From assembly GCF_000024365.1 (NCBI RefSeq), contig NC_013235.1, positions 2,542,001 to 2,606,000 of the forward strand: 64,000 nt of DNA. The letters run 5' to 3'. The first letter of the stretch is position 1; the number at the start of each line of letters is the position of its first letter. This DNA is from Nakamurella multipartita DSM 44233. GTDB taxonomy: Bacteria; Actinomycetota; Actinomycetes; Mycobacteriales; Nakamurellaceae. Shown piece by piece: positions 45,187 through 53,840 of the stretch. The notes under the pieces are model-generated. The model saw only the letters and a program-made list of their open reading frames with translations, was not told where the DNA came from and searched no databases. The translations under genes and the position numbers were made by a program.

Positions 45187-45489
45187 TCAGTGCTTGCGGT
45201 AGGTGACCGCGCCGTCCCGGATCACCGTGTCGGCGATGGCGACGACGGCCCGGTCGGTCGGTACGTGTTGGCCGGCAGTGCCGCTGGCGACCAGGTGAGC
45301 GGCGCTGCCCCCGACGACCAGCACCAGCTCCCCGACCCCGGCGCCGATCAGGTCGACGGCGACGTAGGCCGCTCCCGGGGCACTGCCGGGATCGTCGGCG
45401 GCGTCCTGGACGACCAGCAGGGTGAACCGGTCCAGCCCGGGTTCCTTGACCGTGGCGACCACCTGGCCGAGCACTGTGGCCAACCGCAT
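45187..45489 (-). CDS. BMC-P (EutN/CcmL) vertex protein
   Basis: A 100-residue pentameric vertex protein that closes the icosahedral shell. Family features are [26 protein letters not shown], then [23 protein letters not shown] and [13 protein letters not shown] 45489 has GGAGGTGG nine bases upstream. It is the first gene of the operon, so the promoter lies in 45490-45749. Confidence 0.95.
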   Translation of the reverse strand: MRLATVLGQVVATVKEPGLDRFTLLVVQDAADDPGSAPGAAYVAVDLIGAGVGELVLVVGGSAAHLVASGTAGQHVPTDRAVVAIADTVIRDGAVTYRKH

Positions 45490-45517
45490 GCCCGGACCAC
45501 CTCCATTGGTCGTCACA

Positions 45518-45652
45518 TCCCGATCGTGAGTCCCGATCGTGAGTCACCGCTCGGCGCGATGGGCCGCCGACACCACGGACCGTAGGGTGGGTTCCGCGAC
45601 GGGGGCGTTATCCCGTTCGGACAGCATCCCGGGGTGTGGTTGTCCCGGGATG
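45518..45652 (-). promoter_or_regulatory. control region of the BMC operon
   Basis: Contains a 13-bp direct repeat (TCCCGATCGTGAG at 45518-45530 and 45531-45543), a GGACA-N17-TGTCC pair (45619-45623 and 45641-45645) and a perfect inverted repeat CATCCCGGG/CCCGGGATG (45625-45633, 45644-45652). The GGACA pair has the same geometry as before the solitary BMC-H gene, so it is a candidate PucR-type operator for both units. Confidence 0.55.
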
Positions 45653-45749
45653 GCATGGCCGGGGCATCGGTGCGGGCAGAGTCTGACCGGGTGCCGACGG
45701 CCCCGCAGCCGGGTGCCGGCCGCCGCGCCGACCAGGAGGAGGTTCATCG

Positions 45750-46763
45750 GTGATCCGCTCGCAGGACGCCCAGTTCCATCGTCCGACCAGCGACGACCCG
45801 TTGTGGTCGGAGACGAACTACTTCGGCCTGTACGCCGGGCAGGACACCGACCGGCCGATGAACATCGGCATCTACGGGCTGTTCCGGGAGCCGCTGGGCG
45901 TGCTCGGCTCGACGGTTTCGGTGAACAGCCGCCGGGTGACGATGCCCTGGGCGGCCGACTACTGGGACGCCTGGCAGCACCTGGTCGTCCCGCAACCGTC
46001 GAACCTGCTGGATTACTCGCTGGCCAACGGTCTTCGGGTCCGGGCGAGCGAGCCGAACCGGGTGTGGGACGTCGATTATTCCGACCCGGCGGCCGGTCTG
46101 GAGATCCACTTCCGGTACACGGCGCTGATGGAGCCCTACGACATCAACGACCCGACGCAGGACCCGATGGCCGTCGATCGGGACATGTCGTTGACCTGGG
46201 GTCACGCCTACGCCGGCCATTTCGACCAGACCGGCCACTACGAGGGTGAGATCGAGCTGCGCGGGCTGCGCACCCCGATCGATTGCGTGTCGACCATGGA
46301 TCACAGCTGGGGGGTGCGGGCCGAACGGCAGACCTCCCGGTTGAGCTGGATGCACGCGCACTTCTCCCGGGATCTGGTGGTGCACGGCCTGTTCGACTTC
46401 TCCACGCAGGACGGCCCGGACGCGGCGGGCGAGATCCGGATGACCCACGGGTACGTGCTCGAGGACGGAAAGGTGTTCGGGCTCAAGGCCGGCGGCGGGC
46501 GCACCGAACGCGCCGGGTTCTATCCGGAGCGGGTCTCGTTGTCCGTCATCGACTCCGCCGACCGGACCTGGGAACTGACCGGCTCCGCGCTGACCACTTT
46601 CCCGTGGCAGTCGCAACCCGGGGTGGTCGGGCACAACAGCCTGCTGCGCTGGGAGATGAACGGGCGGACCGGCTACGGCGAGGCGATGGACTTCGTCGGC
46701 CTCGGTGAGCTGGGTGAGGTGTACGCCCGGCTGCACCGGACCGGCGTCGCCGCCCGTGGTTGA
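45750..46763 (+). CDS. beta-barrel protein, AttH/CrtC-like (DUF7064/DUF7065-type)
   Basis: A 337-residue protein resembling actinobacterial proteins related to the hydroxyneurosporene synthase (CrtC)/AttH fold. Recognisable stretches are WSETNYFGLYAGQDTDRPMNIG at the start and IDCVSTMDHSWGVRAERQTSRLSWMHAHF in the middle, where a conserved Asp-His-Ser-Trp motif suggests a ligand or active site. No signal peptide. GTG 45750 has AGGAGGAGG upstream. The HAD gene overlaps its stop. Function unknown; lipid, isoprenoid or hydrophobic substrate chemistry is a guess. Confidence 0.6.
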   Translation: MIRSQDAQFHRPTSDDPLWSETNYFGLYAGQDTDRPMNIGIYGLFREPLGVLGSTVSVNSRRVTMPWAADYWDAWQHLVVPQPSNLLDYSLANGLRVRASEPNRVWDVDYSDPAAGLEIHFRYTALMEPYDINDPTQDPMAVDRDMSLTWGHAYAGHFDQTGHYEGEIELRGLRTPIDCVSTMDHSWGVRAERQTSRLSWMHAHFSRDLVVHGLFDFSTQDGPDAAGEIRMTHGYVLEDGKVFGLKAGGGRTERAGFYPERVSLSVIDSADRTWELTGSALTTFPWQSQPGVVGHNSLLRWEMNGRTGYGEAMDFVGLGELGEVYARLHRTGVAARG

Positions 46764-47784
46764 CGCCGATCGCCCGCCGGTGCGGGCGGTGATCTTCGAC
46801 CTGGACGGCACCCTGGTCCAGACCCGGATTGCGTCCTGGGAGATCTTCGCGCGCATCAACGATCGCTTCGAGCTCGGCGTGGACCGGCCGGAGAAGTACT
46901 TCGAGCTGTTCAACGGCAACGTGTTTCGCTCCATCCGCAAGCTGTGCCGGGACGACGCACAGGCGCAGCAGGTGAACGCGGCCTTCCTGGAGCTGCTGCG
47001 CACCGAGTACACGCCGCCGCTGGTACCCGGCATGGCCGAGGTGGTCCGGCGATTGGCCACCGACTGCACCCTGGCCGTCATGTCGTCCAACGCGATGGCG
47101 GTGCTGCGCCGGGTGCTGGTGGCCAACGATCTGGCCTTCTGCTTCGCCCACGTCTTCGGGGGCGATATCGCCCCGGACAAGAAGACGGCCATGCGCAGCT
47201 TCCTGGCCGACGCCGGCAACGGCTACGGCCGCCGGTGCGCCGCCGACTACGACGAGGCCGCCACCCGGCGCGACGCCGACCCGGCCAGCACCGTGCTGGT
47301 CACCGACACCGCCGGCGACGTCAAGGACGCGCTCGCGGTGGGTATCCGCGCGGTCGGGGTGGCCTGGGGCATGCATTCGGTCGACGAGTTGACCCGGGCC
47401 GGGGCCGAGTTCGTCGCGCTGTGGCCGCAGGAGCTGGGCGCGCACATCCTGGGCGACGAGGCGGCCCGACCGCCGCGGGGCGCGTGCGCGGTGCCGGCCG
47501 TGCATCCGGCTCGCGGACCCGAGGCCGTCCGCCCCACCACCCCGGCCTCGGGTTGCGGGTGTGGCTGCAGCGGAAAAGACTGCCCGGTCAAGGACTTCGT
47601 GGTCGGTGACGATCCGGTGCGGCGGGCGGCGGCCATCCGTCGCCGCCGCCGGCAGGGCAGTGCTCCGGTCTCGGCCCCGGCCTCGACCCCGGCCGGCGCC
47701 CTGCCACCGGGGCCGGGGCGACCGTCCGGGCCGCCCCCGGCCGACGAGTTGCTGCAGGCGGTGCGCCGGGTCTGCCGTGCCTGA
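46756..47784 (+). CDS. HAD-family hydrolase with Cys-rich C-terminal region
   Basis: A 342-residue HAD phosphatase-like protein. Motif I is VIFDLDGTLVQTRIASWEIF, motif II LAVMSSNAMA, motif III Lys in IAPDKKTAMR and motif IV VLVTDTAGDVKDAL. After residue 240 the chain is unusual: ASGCGCGCSGKDCPVKDF, a possible metal site, then a basic, Pro-rich tail. Its GTG overlaps the preceding stop and its own stop overlaps the next start, so three genes form one unit. Substrate unknown. Confidence 0.82.
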   Translation: MVDADRPPVRAVIFDLDGTLVQTRIASWEIFARINDRFELGVDRPEKYFELFNGNVFRSIRKLCRDDAQAQQVNAAFLELLRTEYTPPLVPGMAEVVRRLATDCTLAVMSSNAMAVLRRVLVANDLAFCFAHVFGGDIAPDKKTAMRSFLADAGNGYGRRCAADYDEAATRRDADPASTVLVTDTAGDVKDALAVGIRAVGVAWGMHSVDELTRAGAEFVALWPQELGAHILGDEAARPPRGACAVPAVHPARGPEAVRPTTPASGCGCGCSGKDCPVKDFVVGDDPVRRAAAIRRRRRQGSAPVSAPASTPAGALPPGPGRPSGPPPADELLQAVRRVCRA

Positions 47785-48526
47785 CGTGCGGCCGGAGCCG
47801 ACCCGCAGCCCGTTGGTCGGCGCACTGGACTTCCGGGACCTGGGCGGTCTGCCCACCGAGGACGGCCGCCGGCTGCGCCCCGGCGTGCTGGTGCGCAGCG
47901 ACACCCTGCAGGCCTTGACGGCGGCGGACGTCGATTTCCTGGTGACCTCGCTGCGGCTGGAGCTGATCGTCGATCTGCGGGCCGGCCCGGAGGCGGTCGG
48001 CGAGGGGCGCGGGCCGATGGCCGACACCGGGGTGTGTTACCTGAACGCGCCGCTGCGCGACCTGTCCCCGGCCGACGGCGTGCCGCCCGACGAGCAGGCC
48101 CTGCGTTTCTCGCTCGATCACCTGGCCGCCCCGGCCTCCCCGCTGCCCACCGTGGTGCGGGTGCTGTGTGCGTTGGCCGGGCGCCCGGTGCTGGTGCACT
48201 GTGCGGCCGGTAAGGATCGGACCGGCCTGATGATCGCCCTGCTGCTGCGGCTGATCGGCGTCCGCGACGAGCAGATCGTCGCCGACTACCTGCGCACGGC
48301 CGTCCACATGGATCGCATCGTCGCGCGCTTCCTGGGCTGGCCCCGGTACCGCGAGCACATCGCCCGCGTGCCGCCGCAGGTCTACCAGGCGCAGGAGCAG
48401 ACGATCGTCGGCCTGCTGGCCGGGCTGGACCGCGAGCACGGCGGTGCGGCCGGGTGGGCGGCCTCACGGGGGATCACCGAGGACGAGCTGGCGGCGTTGC
48501 GGGCCGGTCTGACCGAACCGGCGTGA
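47777..48526 (+). CDS. PtpB-like tyrosine/lipid phosphatase
   Basis: A 249-residue phosphatase of the PtpB (Y_phosphatase3) group. The N-terminal signature GALDFRDLGGLPTEDGRRLRPGVLVRSD and the active-site loop VHCAAGKDRTGL (Cys-x5-Arg, near residue 137) are clear. PtpB relatives act on phosphotyrosine, phosphoserine and phosphoinositides. GTG 47777 overlaps the HAD stop. Its 3' end overlaps the convergent TetR gene by 53 bases. Confidence 0.88.
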   Translation: MPDVRPEPTRSPLVGALDFRDLGGLPTEDGRRLRPGVLVRSDTLQALTAADVDFLVTSLRLELIVDLRAGPEAVGEGRGPMADTGVCYLNAPLRDLSPADGVPPDEQALRFSLDHLAAPASPLPTVVRVLCALAGRPVLVHCAAGKDRTGLMIALLLRLIGVRDEQIVADYLRTAVHMDRIVARFLGWPRYREHIARVPPQVYQAQEQTIVGLLAGLDREHGGAAGWAASRGITEDELAALRAGLTEPA

Positions 48527-49166
48527 GCGTCCGGGGCGGCTGCGCCCGGGCGAAGCCGTCGGCCAGATCGCGAAAGGCGGTGTCCAGCAGGTCGAGCAGG
48601 TCGGCATCGTCCTGGGTCAACCAGACGTCGTAGGCGGCGATGGCCGCGGCCAGCGAGGCGTAACCGATGGTCTGGACCAGCAGCGAACCGACCGGTGCGA
48701 CCAGCCGACGGGCCACGAACTCGCAGACGACCTGCCGCCACTGGGCGTACCGGAGGGTGGAATGGGCCTGCAGGGCCGGGGTGCTCAGGATCAGGGCCAG
48801 CCGCTTGCGATGCCAGGGCTGCTCGGCGGGGTCGACGGTGTTGAAGGCCAGGACCGCCCGCCGGATCGCCTCCATCACCGGGACGCTGTCCGGCGTCTGG
48901 TCCAGCACCGCGCGCAGGTAGTCCAGTTCGCGGTCGAACGAGCCCCACGGCACATCGTTCTTCGAGGCGAAGTAGCTGAAGAAGGTGCGCCGGGCAATCC
49001 CGGCGGCCCCGGCGATGTCGTCCACGGTGGTCTGCTCGAAGCCGCGCTCGTCGAAGAGCCGGAACGCGGCGTGTTCGATCTCGGTGCGCGAGCTGGCCGG
49101 CTGCCGACCCGGGCGGCGCGAGGGGCCGACGGGTGGTTCGGCGGGGACGGCGGCGGGTTCGGTCAC
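48474..49166 (-). CDS. TetR-family regulator, MftR-like (mycofactocin system type)
   Basis: A 230-residue TetR repressor. The DNA-binding part, RTEIEHAAFRLFDERGFEQTTVDDIAGAAGIARRTFFSYFASKNDVPWGSFD in segments, matches the mycofactocin regulator subgroup closely (RTFF-YF-SKND-PWG). That subgroup controls mycofactocin genes and their SDR partners. It is divergent from the first mycofactocin-type SDR gene, across a perfect palindrome at 49230-49246. No mftA-F gene is present in this window, so a cofactor source must be elsewhere if it is needed. Confidence 0.85.
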   Translation of the reverse strand: MTEPAAVPAEPPVGPSRRPGRQPASSRTEIEHAAFRLFDERGFEQTTVDDIAGAAGIARRTFFSYFASKNDVPWGSFDRELDYLRAVLDQTPDSVPVMEAIRRAVLAFNTVDPAEQPWHRKRLALILSTPALQAHSTLRYAQWRQVVCEFVARRLVAPVGSLLVQTIGYASLAAAIAAYDVWLTQDDADLLDLLDTAFRDLADGFARAQPPRTLTPVRSDRPATPPARPR

Positions 49167-49229
49167 GCCCCGACCCTATTGACCGACCGGAACATTGACA
49201 CAGCGAATCTTCAGCCACGGGTCTTTCTT

Positions 49230-49246
49230 GATGCACTCAGTGCATC
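49230..49246 (+). promoter_or_regulatory. 17-bp perfect palindrome, candidate MftR-like operator
   Basis: GATGCACT, one central C, and AGTGCATC lie midway between the TetR gene (64 bases away) and the first SDR gene (97 bases away). A TGACATCG direct repeat follows at about 49263 and 49280. It is the best candidate site for mutual control of the two genes. Confidence 0.6.
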
Positions 49247-49342
49247 TAGGGTGGGAAGCAGGCAGTTGACATCGAGGTCAGCTGACATCGCCGTCACTGG
49301 AGGCGTTGTCCTCCCGGCGGCACCGGCGAACGGAGTCGCGCA

Positions 49343-50149
49343 ATGGGGCGTGTCGAGGGCAAGGTCGCGTTCATCACCGGGGCGGCCCGGGGTCAGGGGC
49401 GCAGCCATGCGGTGCGGCTGGCCGAAGAGGGCGCCGACATCATCGCGGTCGACATCTGTGCCCAGCTGGACACCGTGCCCTATCCGATGGCCACCCCCGA
49501 GGATCTGGCCCAGACGGTCAAGGAGGTCGAGGCGCTCGACCGCCGGATCGTCGCCCTGCCGGCCGATGTGCGCGACGCCGCCGCGTTGCGGGAGGCGGTC
49601 GAGCGCGGCGTGGCCGAACTCGGGCGACTCGACATCGTCTGCGCCAACGCCGGTATCTGCACCATCCAGGCCTGGGACGAGGTGACCCCGGCCGCCTGGC
49701 AGGACACCCTGGACACCAACCTCACCGGGGTCTGGAACAGCATGGTCGTGGCGATCCCGCACCTGATTGCGGCCGGCGGCGGCTCGATCATCGCCACCAG
49801 CTCCACCGCCGGCATCAAGGGCCTGCCGTTCCTGGCGCCCTACGTGGCCGCCAAACACGGCGTCGTCGGGATCGCCAGATCGCTGGCCAACGAGCTGGCC
49901 AAGCACCACATCCGGGTCAACACCGTGCACCCGACCGGGGTGGACACCCCGATGGTTTCCGGGCTCGGGGGCCTGGAGACGTTGCTGGGCCGGGACCCGA
50001 ACCTGGGGCCGATCTTCATGAACACGCTGCCGGTGGAGATCGTCGACCCGCGCGACATCAGCAACGCCGTGCTCTTCCTGGCCTCCGACGAGGCCCGATA
50101 TGTCACCGGACTGGAATTCACCGTCGACGCCGGAAACACCATCCGCTGA
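49343..50149 (+). CDS. mycofactocin-coupled SDR family oxidoreductase (copy 1)
   Basis: A 268-residue short-chain dehydrogenase of the mycofactocin-associated type (carveol dehydrogenase-like): ITGAARGQGRSHAVRLAEEGADIIAVDIC, followed by the characteristic insertion after strand 2 (DTVPYPMATPEDLAQTVKEVE). Catalytic Ser is in IIATSST, Tyr/Lys in YVAAKHG, and the end [20 protein letters not shown]. Such enzymes hold NAD non-exchangeably and pass electrons to mycofactocin. It is the first of three tandem copies. Confidence 0.9.
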   Translation: MGRVEGKVAFITGAARGQGRSHAVRLAEEGADIIAVDICAQLDTVPYPMATPEDLAQTVKEVEALDRRIVALPADVRDAAALREAVERGVAELGRLDIVCANAGICTIQAWDEVTPAAWQDTLDTNLTGVWNSMVVAIPHLIAAGGGSIIATSSTAGIKGLPFLAPYVAAKHGVVGIARSLANELAKHHIRVNTVHPTGVDTPMVSGLGGLETLLGRDPNLGPIFMNTLPVEIVDPRDISNAVLFLASDEARYVTGLEFTVDAGNTIR

Positions 50150-50183
50150 CGGTGACCCGACCACGAAGAAGGAGTGCATCAGC

Positions 50184-51017
50184 ATGGGTCGAGTAGAAGG
50201 CAAGGTCGCCTTCGTCACCGGGGCCGCGCGGGGTCAGGGCCGCAGCCACGCCGTCCGGCTGGCCGAGGAGGGGGCCGACATCATCGCGATCGACATCTGC
50301 GACCAGATCGACACGGTGCCGTTCCCGATGGCCTCACCGGCCGACCTCGAGCAAACCGTGAAAGAGGTCGAGGCCCTCGACCGGCGCATCGTCGCCGTCC
50401 AGGCCGACGTGCGGGACTACGACGCGCTGAAATCGGCCGTCGATGCCGGGGTCGCCGAGCTCGGCCGGCTCGACATCGTCAGCGCCAACGCCGGTATCGC
50501 GGGTGGGAACCGGCCGTCGTGGGAGCAGAGCGAGCAGGAGTGGCACAACACGATCGACGTCAACCTGACCGGGGTCTGGCACACGGCCAAGGCGGCCGTG
50601 CCGCACCTGCTGGCCGGTGAACGGGGCGGCTCGATCGTGCTGACCAGCTCGGCGGCCGGCCTCAAAGGCATGCAGAACATCTCCGACTACGTCTCGGCCA
50701 AGCACGGTGTCGTCGGTCTGATGCGCACGCTGGCGCTGGAACTGGCTCCGCACAGCATCCGGGTGAACAGCGTCCACCCGACCGTGGTGAACACCCCGAT
50801 GATCCAGAACAGCTGGACCGCCGGGCTTTTCCGGCCCGACCTGGAGAATCCGACGATCGAGGACGCGCACGAGGTGTTCCGCAGCCTGAACGTGCTGCCG
50901 ATCCTGTGGGTGGAACCGGTGGACATCAGCAACGCGGTGCTGTTCCTGGCCTCTGACGAGGCCCGGTACATCACCGGGGTCACCCTGCCCGTCGACGCCG
51001 GTTTCGGCATCAAGTAA
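50184..51017 (+). CDS. mycofactocin-coupled SDR family oxidoreductase (copy 2)
   Basis: A 277-residue paralogue 34 bases after copy 1. It has VTGAARGQGRSHAVRLAEEG, the long insertion with DTVPFPMASPADLEQTVKEVE, VLTSSAAG, and active-site YVSAKHG. The C-terminal segment NSWTAGLFRPDLENPTIEDAHE is longer than in copy 1, in the substrate-binding loop, so a different alcohol may be used. ATG 50184 has AAGAAGGAG upstream. Confidence 0.9.
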   Translation: MGRVEGKVAFVTGAARGQGRSHAVRLAEEGADIIAIDICDQIDTVPFPMASPADLEQTVKEVEALDRRIVAVQADVRDYDALKSAVDAGVAELGRLDIVSANAGIAGGNRPSWEQSEQEWHNTIDVNLTGVWHTAKAAVPHLLAGERGGSIVLTSSAAGLKGMQNISDYVSAKHGVVGLMRTLALELAPHSIRVNSVHPTVVNTPMIQNSWTAGLFRPDLENPTIEDAHEVFRSLNVLPILWVEPVDISNAVLFLASDEARYITGVTLPVDAGFGIK

Positions 51018-51028
51018 GGGGAGCACCG

Positions 51029-51861
51029 GTGACCGGACGAGTAGCGGGCAAGGTCGCGTTCGTGACGGGTGCCGCGCGCGGGCAGGGGCGCAGCCACGCG
51101 CTCCGGCTCGCCGAGGAGGGCGCCGACATCATCGCGGTCGACATCTGCGACCAGATCGACACCGTCCCGTACGGGATGGCCACGCCGGCCGACCTGGAGC
51201 AGACGGTCAAGGAGATCGAGGCGCTTGATCGCCGCATCGTCGCGGTGCAGGCCGACGTGCGCGACTTCGGTGCCGTGCGGGCCGCCGTGGACGCGGGCGT
51301 GGCCGAACTGGGCCGGCTGGACATCGTCTGCGGCAACGCCGGCATCTTCAGTTTCGCGGCCGGCGGCGCCGACCTGGACGAGTCGATGTGGTCGGACATG
51401 ATCGATGTCAACCTCACCGGGGTCTGGCACACCGCGAAAGCGGCGGTGCCGCATCTGATCGCGGCCGGCGGCGGGTCCGTCGTGCTGACCAGCTCGACGG
51501 CCGGGCTCAAGGGTACCCCAACTTCGCGCACTACGTCTCGGCCAAACATGGTGTGGTCGGCCTGATGCGGACGTTGGCGCTGGAACTGGCCCCGCACCGC
51601 ATCCGGGTCAACACGGTGCATCCGACCAGCGTGGACACCGACATGGTGCAGAACGAGGCGACCTGGTCGCTGTTCCGCCCCGATCTCGCCACACCCACCA
51701 GCGAGGATGCCCGGGCCACGTTCCAGAGCATGAATGCGCTGCCCATTCCGTGGGTCGAACCCCGGGACATCAGCAACGCGGTGCTGTTCCTGGCCTCCGA
51801 CGAGGCCCGCTACATCACCGGCGTCACGTTGCCGGTGGATGCCGGCTCGACCCAGCGATAA
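51029..51861 (+). pseudogene. mycofactocin-coupled SDR (copy 3), frameshifted
   Basis: The start GTG 51029 and first 160 codons match copies 1 and 2 (VTGAARGQGRSHALRLAEEG, insertion with DTVPYGMATPADLEQ). At GGG 51511-51513 one G is missing: the frame runs into PTSRTTSRP and stops at 51565, while the correct continuation ([28 protein letters not shown]) is in another frame to 51861, including active-site Tyr and Lys. Either a recent inactivating deletion or a sequencing error. The downstream part is otherwise intact, with no stop codons, pointing to a very recent event. Confidence 0.88.
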
Positions 51862-51869
51862 GGACGGCG

Positions 51870-52844
51870 ATGACAGCGATCGCGGCGGCCAACGGTCGCC
51901 CGGCACCGGCCGGCGGTTCGGGCCGGCTGATGGCCGCGGCCGACGTGATCGCCATTCGGCAACGGGTCGCTGCATCCATCGTCGGCCGCGAGCGCGAACT
52001 GGACCTCGTGCTCGCGGCCGTCGCGGCCGGGCGGGACCTGGTGCTCGAGGGTCCGCCCGGCACCAGCAAGACCACGATGCTCAAGGCGATCACCGCCCAG
52101 TGGGGCATCCCGTTGCTGTTCGTGGAGGGCAACGCCGACCTGACCCCGGCCAAAATCGTCGGGCACCACAACCCGGCCCGGGTGCTGCGGGAGGACTACA
52201 GCGCCGACAACTTCGTCCCCGGGCCCCTGGTCGAGGCCATGCGAGACGGCGGGTTCCTCTACATCGAGGAGTTCAACCGGGCCCCCGAGGACACCTTGAA
52301 CACCCTGCTCACCGCGATCGCCGACCGGGCGATCGCGGTGCCGCGGGTCGGCACCGTCACCGCGGCCGCCTCCTTCCGGGTGATCGCCTCGATGAACCCC
52401 TACGACAACGTCGGCACCACCCGGCTGTCGACCTCCGTGCACGACCGGCTGTGCCGGCTGGCGATCGACTACCAGGACGAGCCGGCCGAGCGGGCGGTGG
52501 TGGCGCTGCGCGCCCCGGATGTGCCGGCCGGCCTGGGCTCTCGCCTGATCCCGGACGGGGTCGCGCTCACCCGGGCCACCCGGACCCACCCCGACGTCCG
52601 GCAGGGCAGCAGCGTGCGCGGCGCGATCGACACCGTACTGGTCGCCGCGGAACTGTGCGCCCTGCGCGGAATCTCCGATCCCGGCGACACCGATTACGTC
52701 GAGACCGTCTTCGACGCCATGATCGTCGCCCTGTCCGGTCGTATCCATCTGGACGAGGCGGCCGAGACCACGGCGGAGCAGGTGCTCCGGGAGATCTTCC
52801 AGGATCACTTCGTGCTGGACCCGGCGGCCGCCCGGCCCGGTTGA
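51870..52844 (+). CDS. MoxR/NorQ-type AAA+ ATPase
   Basis: A 324-residue AAA+ ATPase of the MoxR group (NorQ/CbbQ-like), which with a VWA partner remodels or inserts cofactors into enzymes. Walker A is LEGPPGTSKTTMLKAI near residue 60, Walker B GGFLYIEEFNRAPEDTLNTLL near 130, and sensor 1 RVIASMNPYDNVGTTRLS near 175. It starts nine bases after the third SDR gene and the VWA gene follows six bases after its stop. Client unknown; the neighbouring unrecognised enzyme genes are candidates. Confidence 0.92.
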   Translation: MTAIAAANGRPAPAGGSGRLMAAADVIAIRQRVAASIVGRERELDLVLAAVAAGRDLVLEGPPGTSKTTMLKAITAQWGIPLLFVEGNADLTPAKIVGHHNPARVLREDYSADNFVPGPLVEAMRDGGFLYIEEFNRAPEDTLNTLLTAIADRAIAVPRVGTVTAAASFRVIASMNPYDNVGTTRLSTSVHDRLCRLAIDYQDEPAERAVVALRAPDVPAGLGSRLIPDGVALTRATRTHPDVRQGSSVRGAIDTVLVAAELCALRGISDPGDTDYVETVFDAMIVALSGRIHLDEAAETTAEQVLREIFQDHFVLDPAAARPG

Positions 52845-52850
52845 AGAGCG

Positions 52851-53840
52851 GTGGCCGCCGATTCGCCGCTGCGCCGGCCCGGCCGTCGGCCGGCCACGTC
52901 GCGCTCACCCCTGCGGCGCCGGCCCAAGCAACTGACCAGCCCGCCGACCGTGTTCGTCCCGGTCGGGGGCGGCGGCACCGGCCTGGTCTGGGGCGCCCGG
53001 CCCGGCGGATCGCCCCACTCGCCCACCCCGGCCGGCGGTTCGGCGCCGGGCCTGACCGACGAGACCGCCCGCGTGGTCGACGCCGCCGACCTGGTCGGCG
53101 GTCGCCGCGAGCACGAGGCGGCGGTCCGGGCGCAGGCCCGGCAGATCGCCGCCCGCCTGTCCGTGCCCCTGCCCCGGCACGACGCGTCGGCCCGGCGCGG
53201 GGCAGGCAGCCTGGCCAGCCTGCCCTACCGGGGCGGCGCGGACGAGATCGATCTGGACCGCACCATCGAGGTCCTGGCCGAACGCCCGGTGCCCGACGAC
53301 GAGGACATCGTGGTCCGCGATCGGGTCCGCACCCGGCGGTCGGTGGTCCTGGTCGTGGACGTGTCCGGGTCGATGCGCGGTGAGCGGGTCCGCACGGCCG
53401 CGGCGACCGTCGCCGCGCTGGCCGCCGAACTGCACCGGGATCACCTGGCGGTCATCGCCTTCTGGTCCGACGCCGCCGTGGTGGCACCACTCGGGGCCCC
53501 GGTCCGGCCGCTGGATCTGCTTGACCGGATCCTGGCCCTGCCGGCCCGCGGCCTGACCAACGTGGCCTTCCCGTTGCAGCTGGCCGGCGAGCAGCTGGCC
53601 CGGGTGCCGGTGCGGGACGCGCGGGTGGTGCTGCTGTCCGACTGCGTGCACAACGCCGGCCCCGATCCCCGAATCGAGGCTGCTCGGCTGCCGAGAGTGG
53701 ATGTACTGCTGGATGTCTCGGGCGAGAACGACCGGGAACTGGGTCGCCAGCTGGCCCGGTCCGGCCGCGGCCGGCTCGCCCCGATCCGCACCTACCGCGA
53801 CGTCGCGCCGGCACTGCGATCGGCATTCGGCGACCGCTGA
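52851..53840 (+). CDS. VWA-domain protein, partner of the MoxR ATPase
   Basis: A 329-residue protein with a basic, Pro-rich N-terminal third and a VWA domain from about 165. The MIDAS motif is intact: VVLVVDVSGSMRGERV, the Thr in LTNVAFPL and the Asp in VVLLSDCVHNAG. MoxR-VWA pairs (NorQD, CbbQO) bind a metalloenzyme client through the VWA domain. The start is GTG 52851. The stop abuts the convergent membrane gene with no space (53840/53841). Confidence 0.9.
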   Translation: MAADSPLRRPGRRPATSRSPLRRRPKQLTSPPTVFVPVGGGGTGLVWGARPGGSPHSPTPAGGSAPGLTDETARVVDAADLVGGRREHEAAVRAQARQIAARLSVPLPRHDASARRGAGSLASLPYRGGADEIDLDRTIEVLAERPVPDDEDIVVRDRVRTRRSVVLVVDVSGSMRGERVRTAAATVAALAAELHRDHLAVIAFWSDAAVVAPLGAPVRPLDLLDRILALPARGLTNVAFPLQLAGEQLARVPVRDARVVLLSDCVHNAGPDPRIEAARLPRVDVLLDVSGENDRELGRQLARSGRGRLAPIRTYRDVAPALRSAFGDR

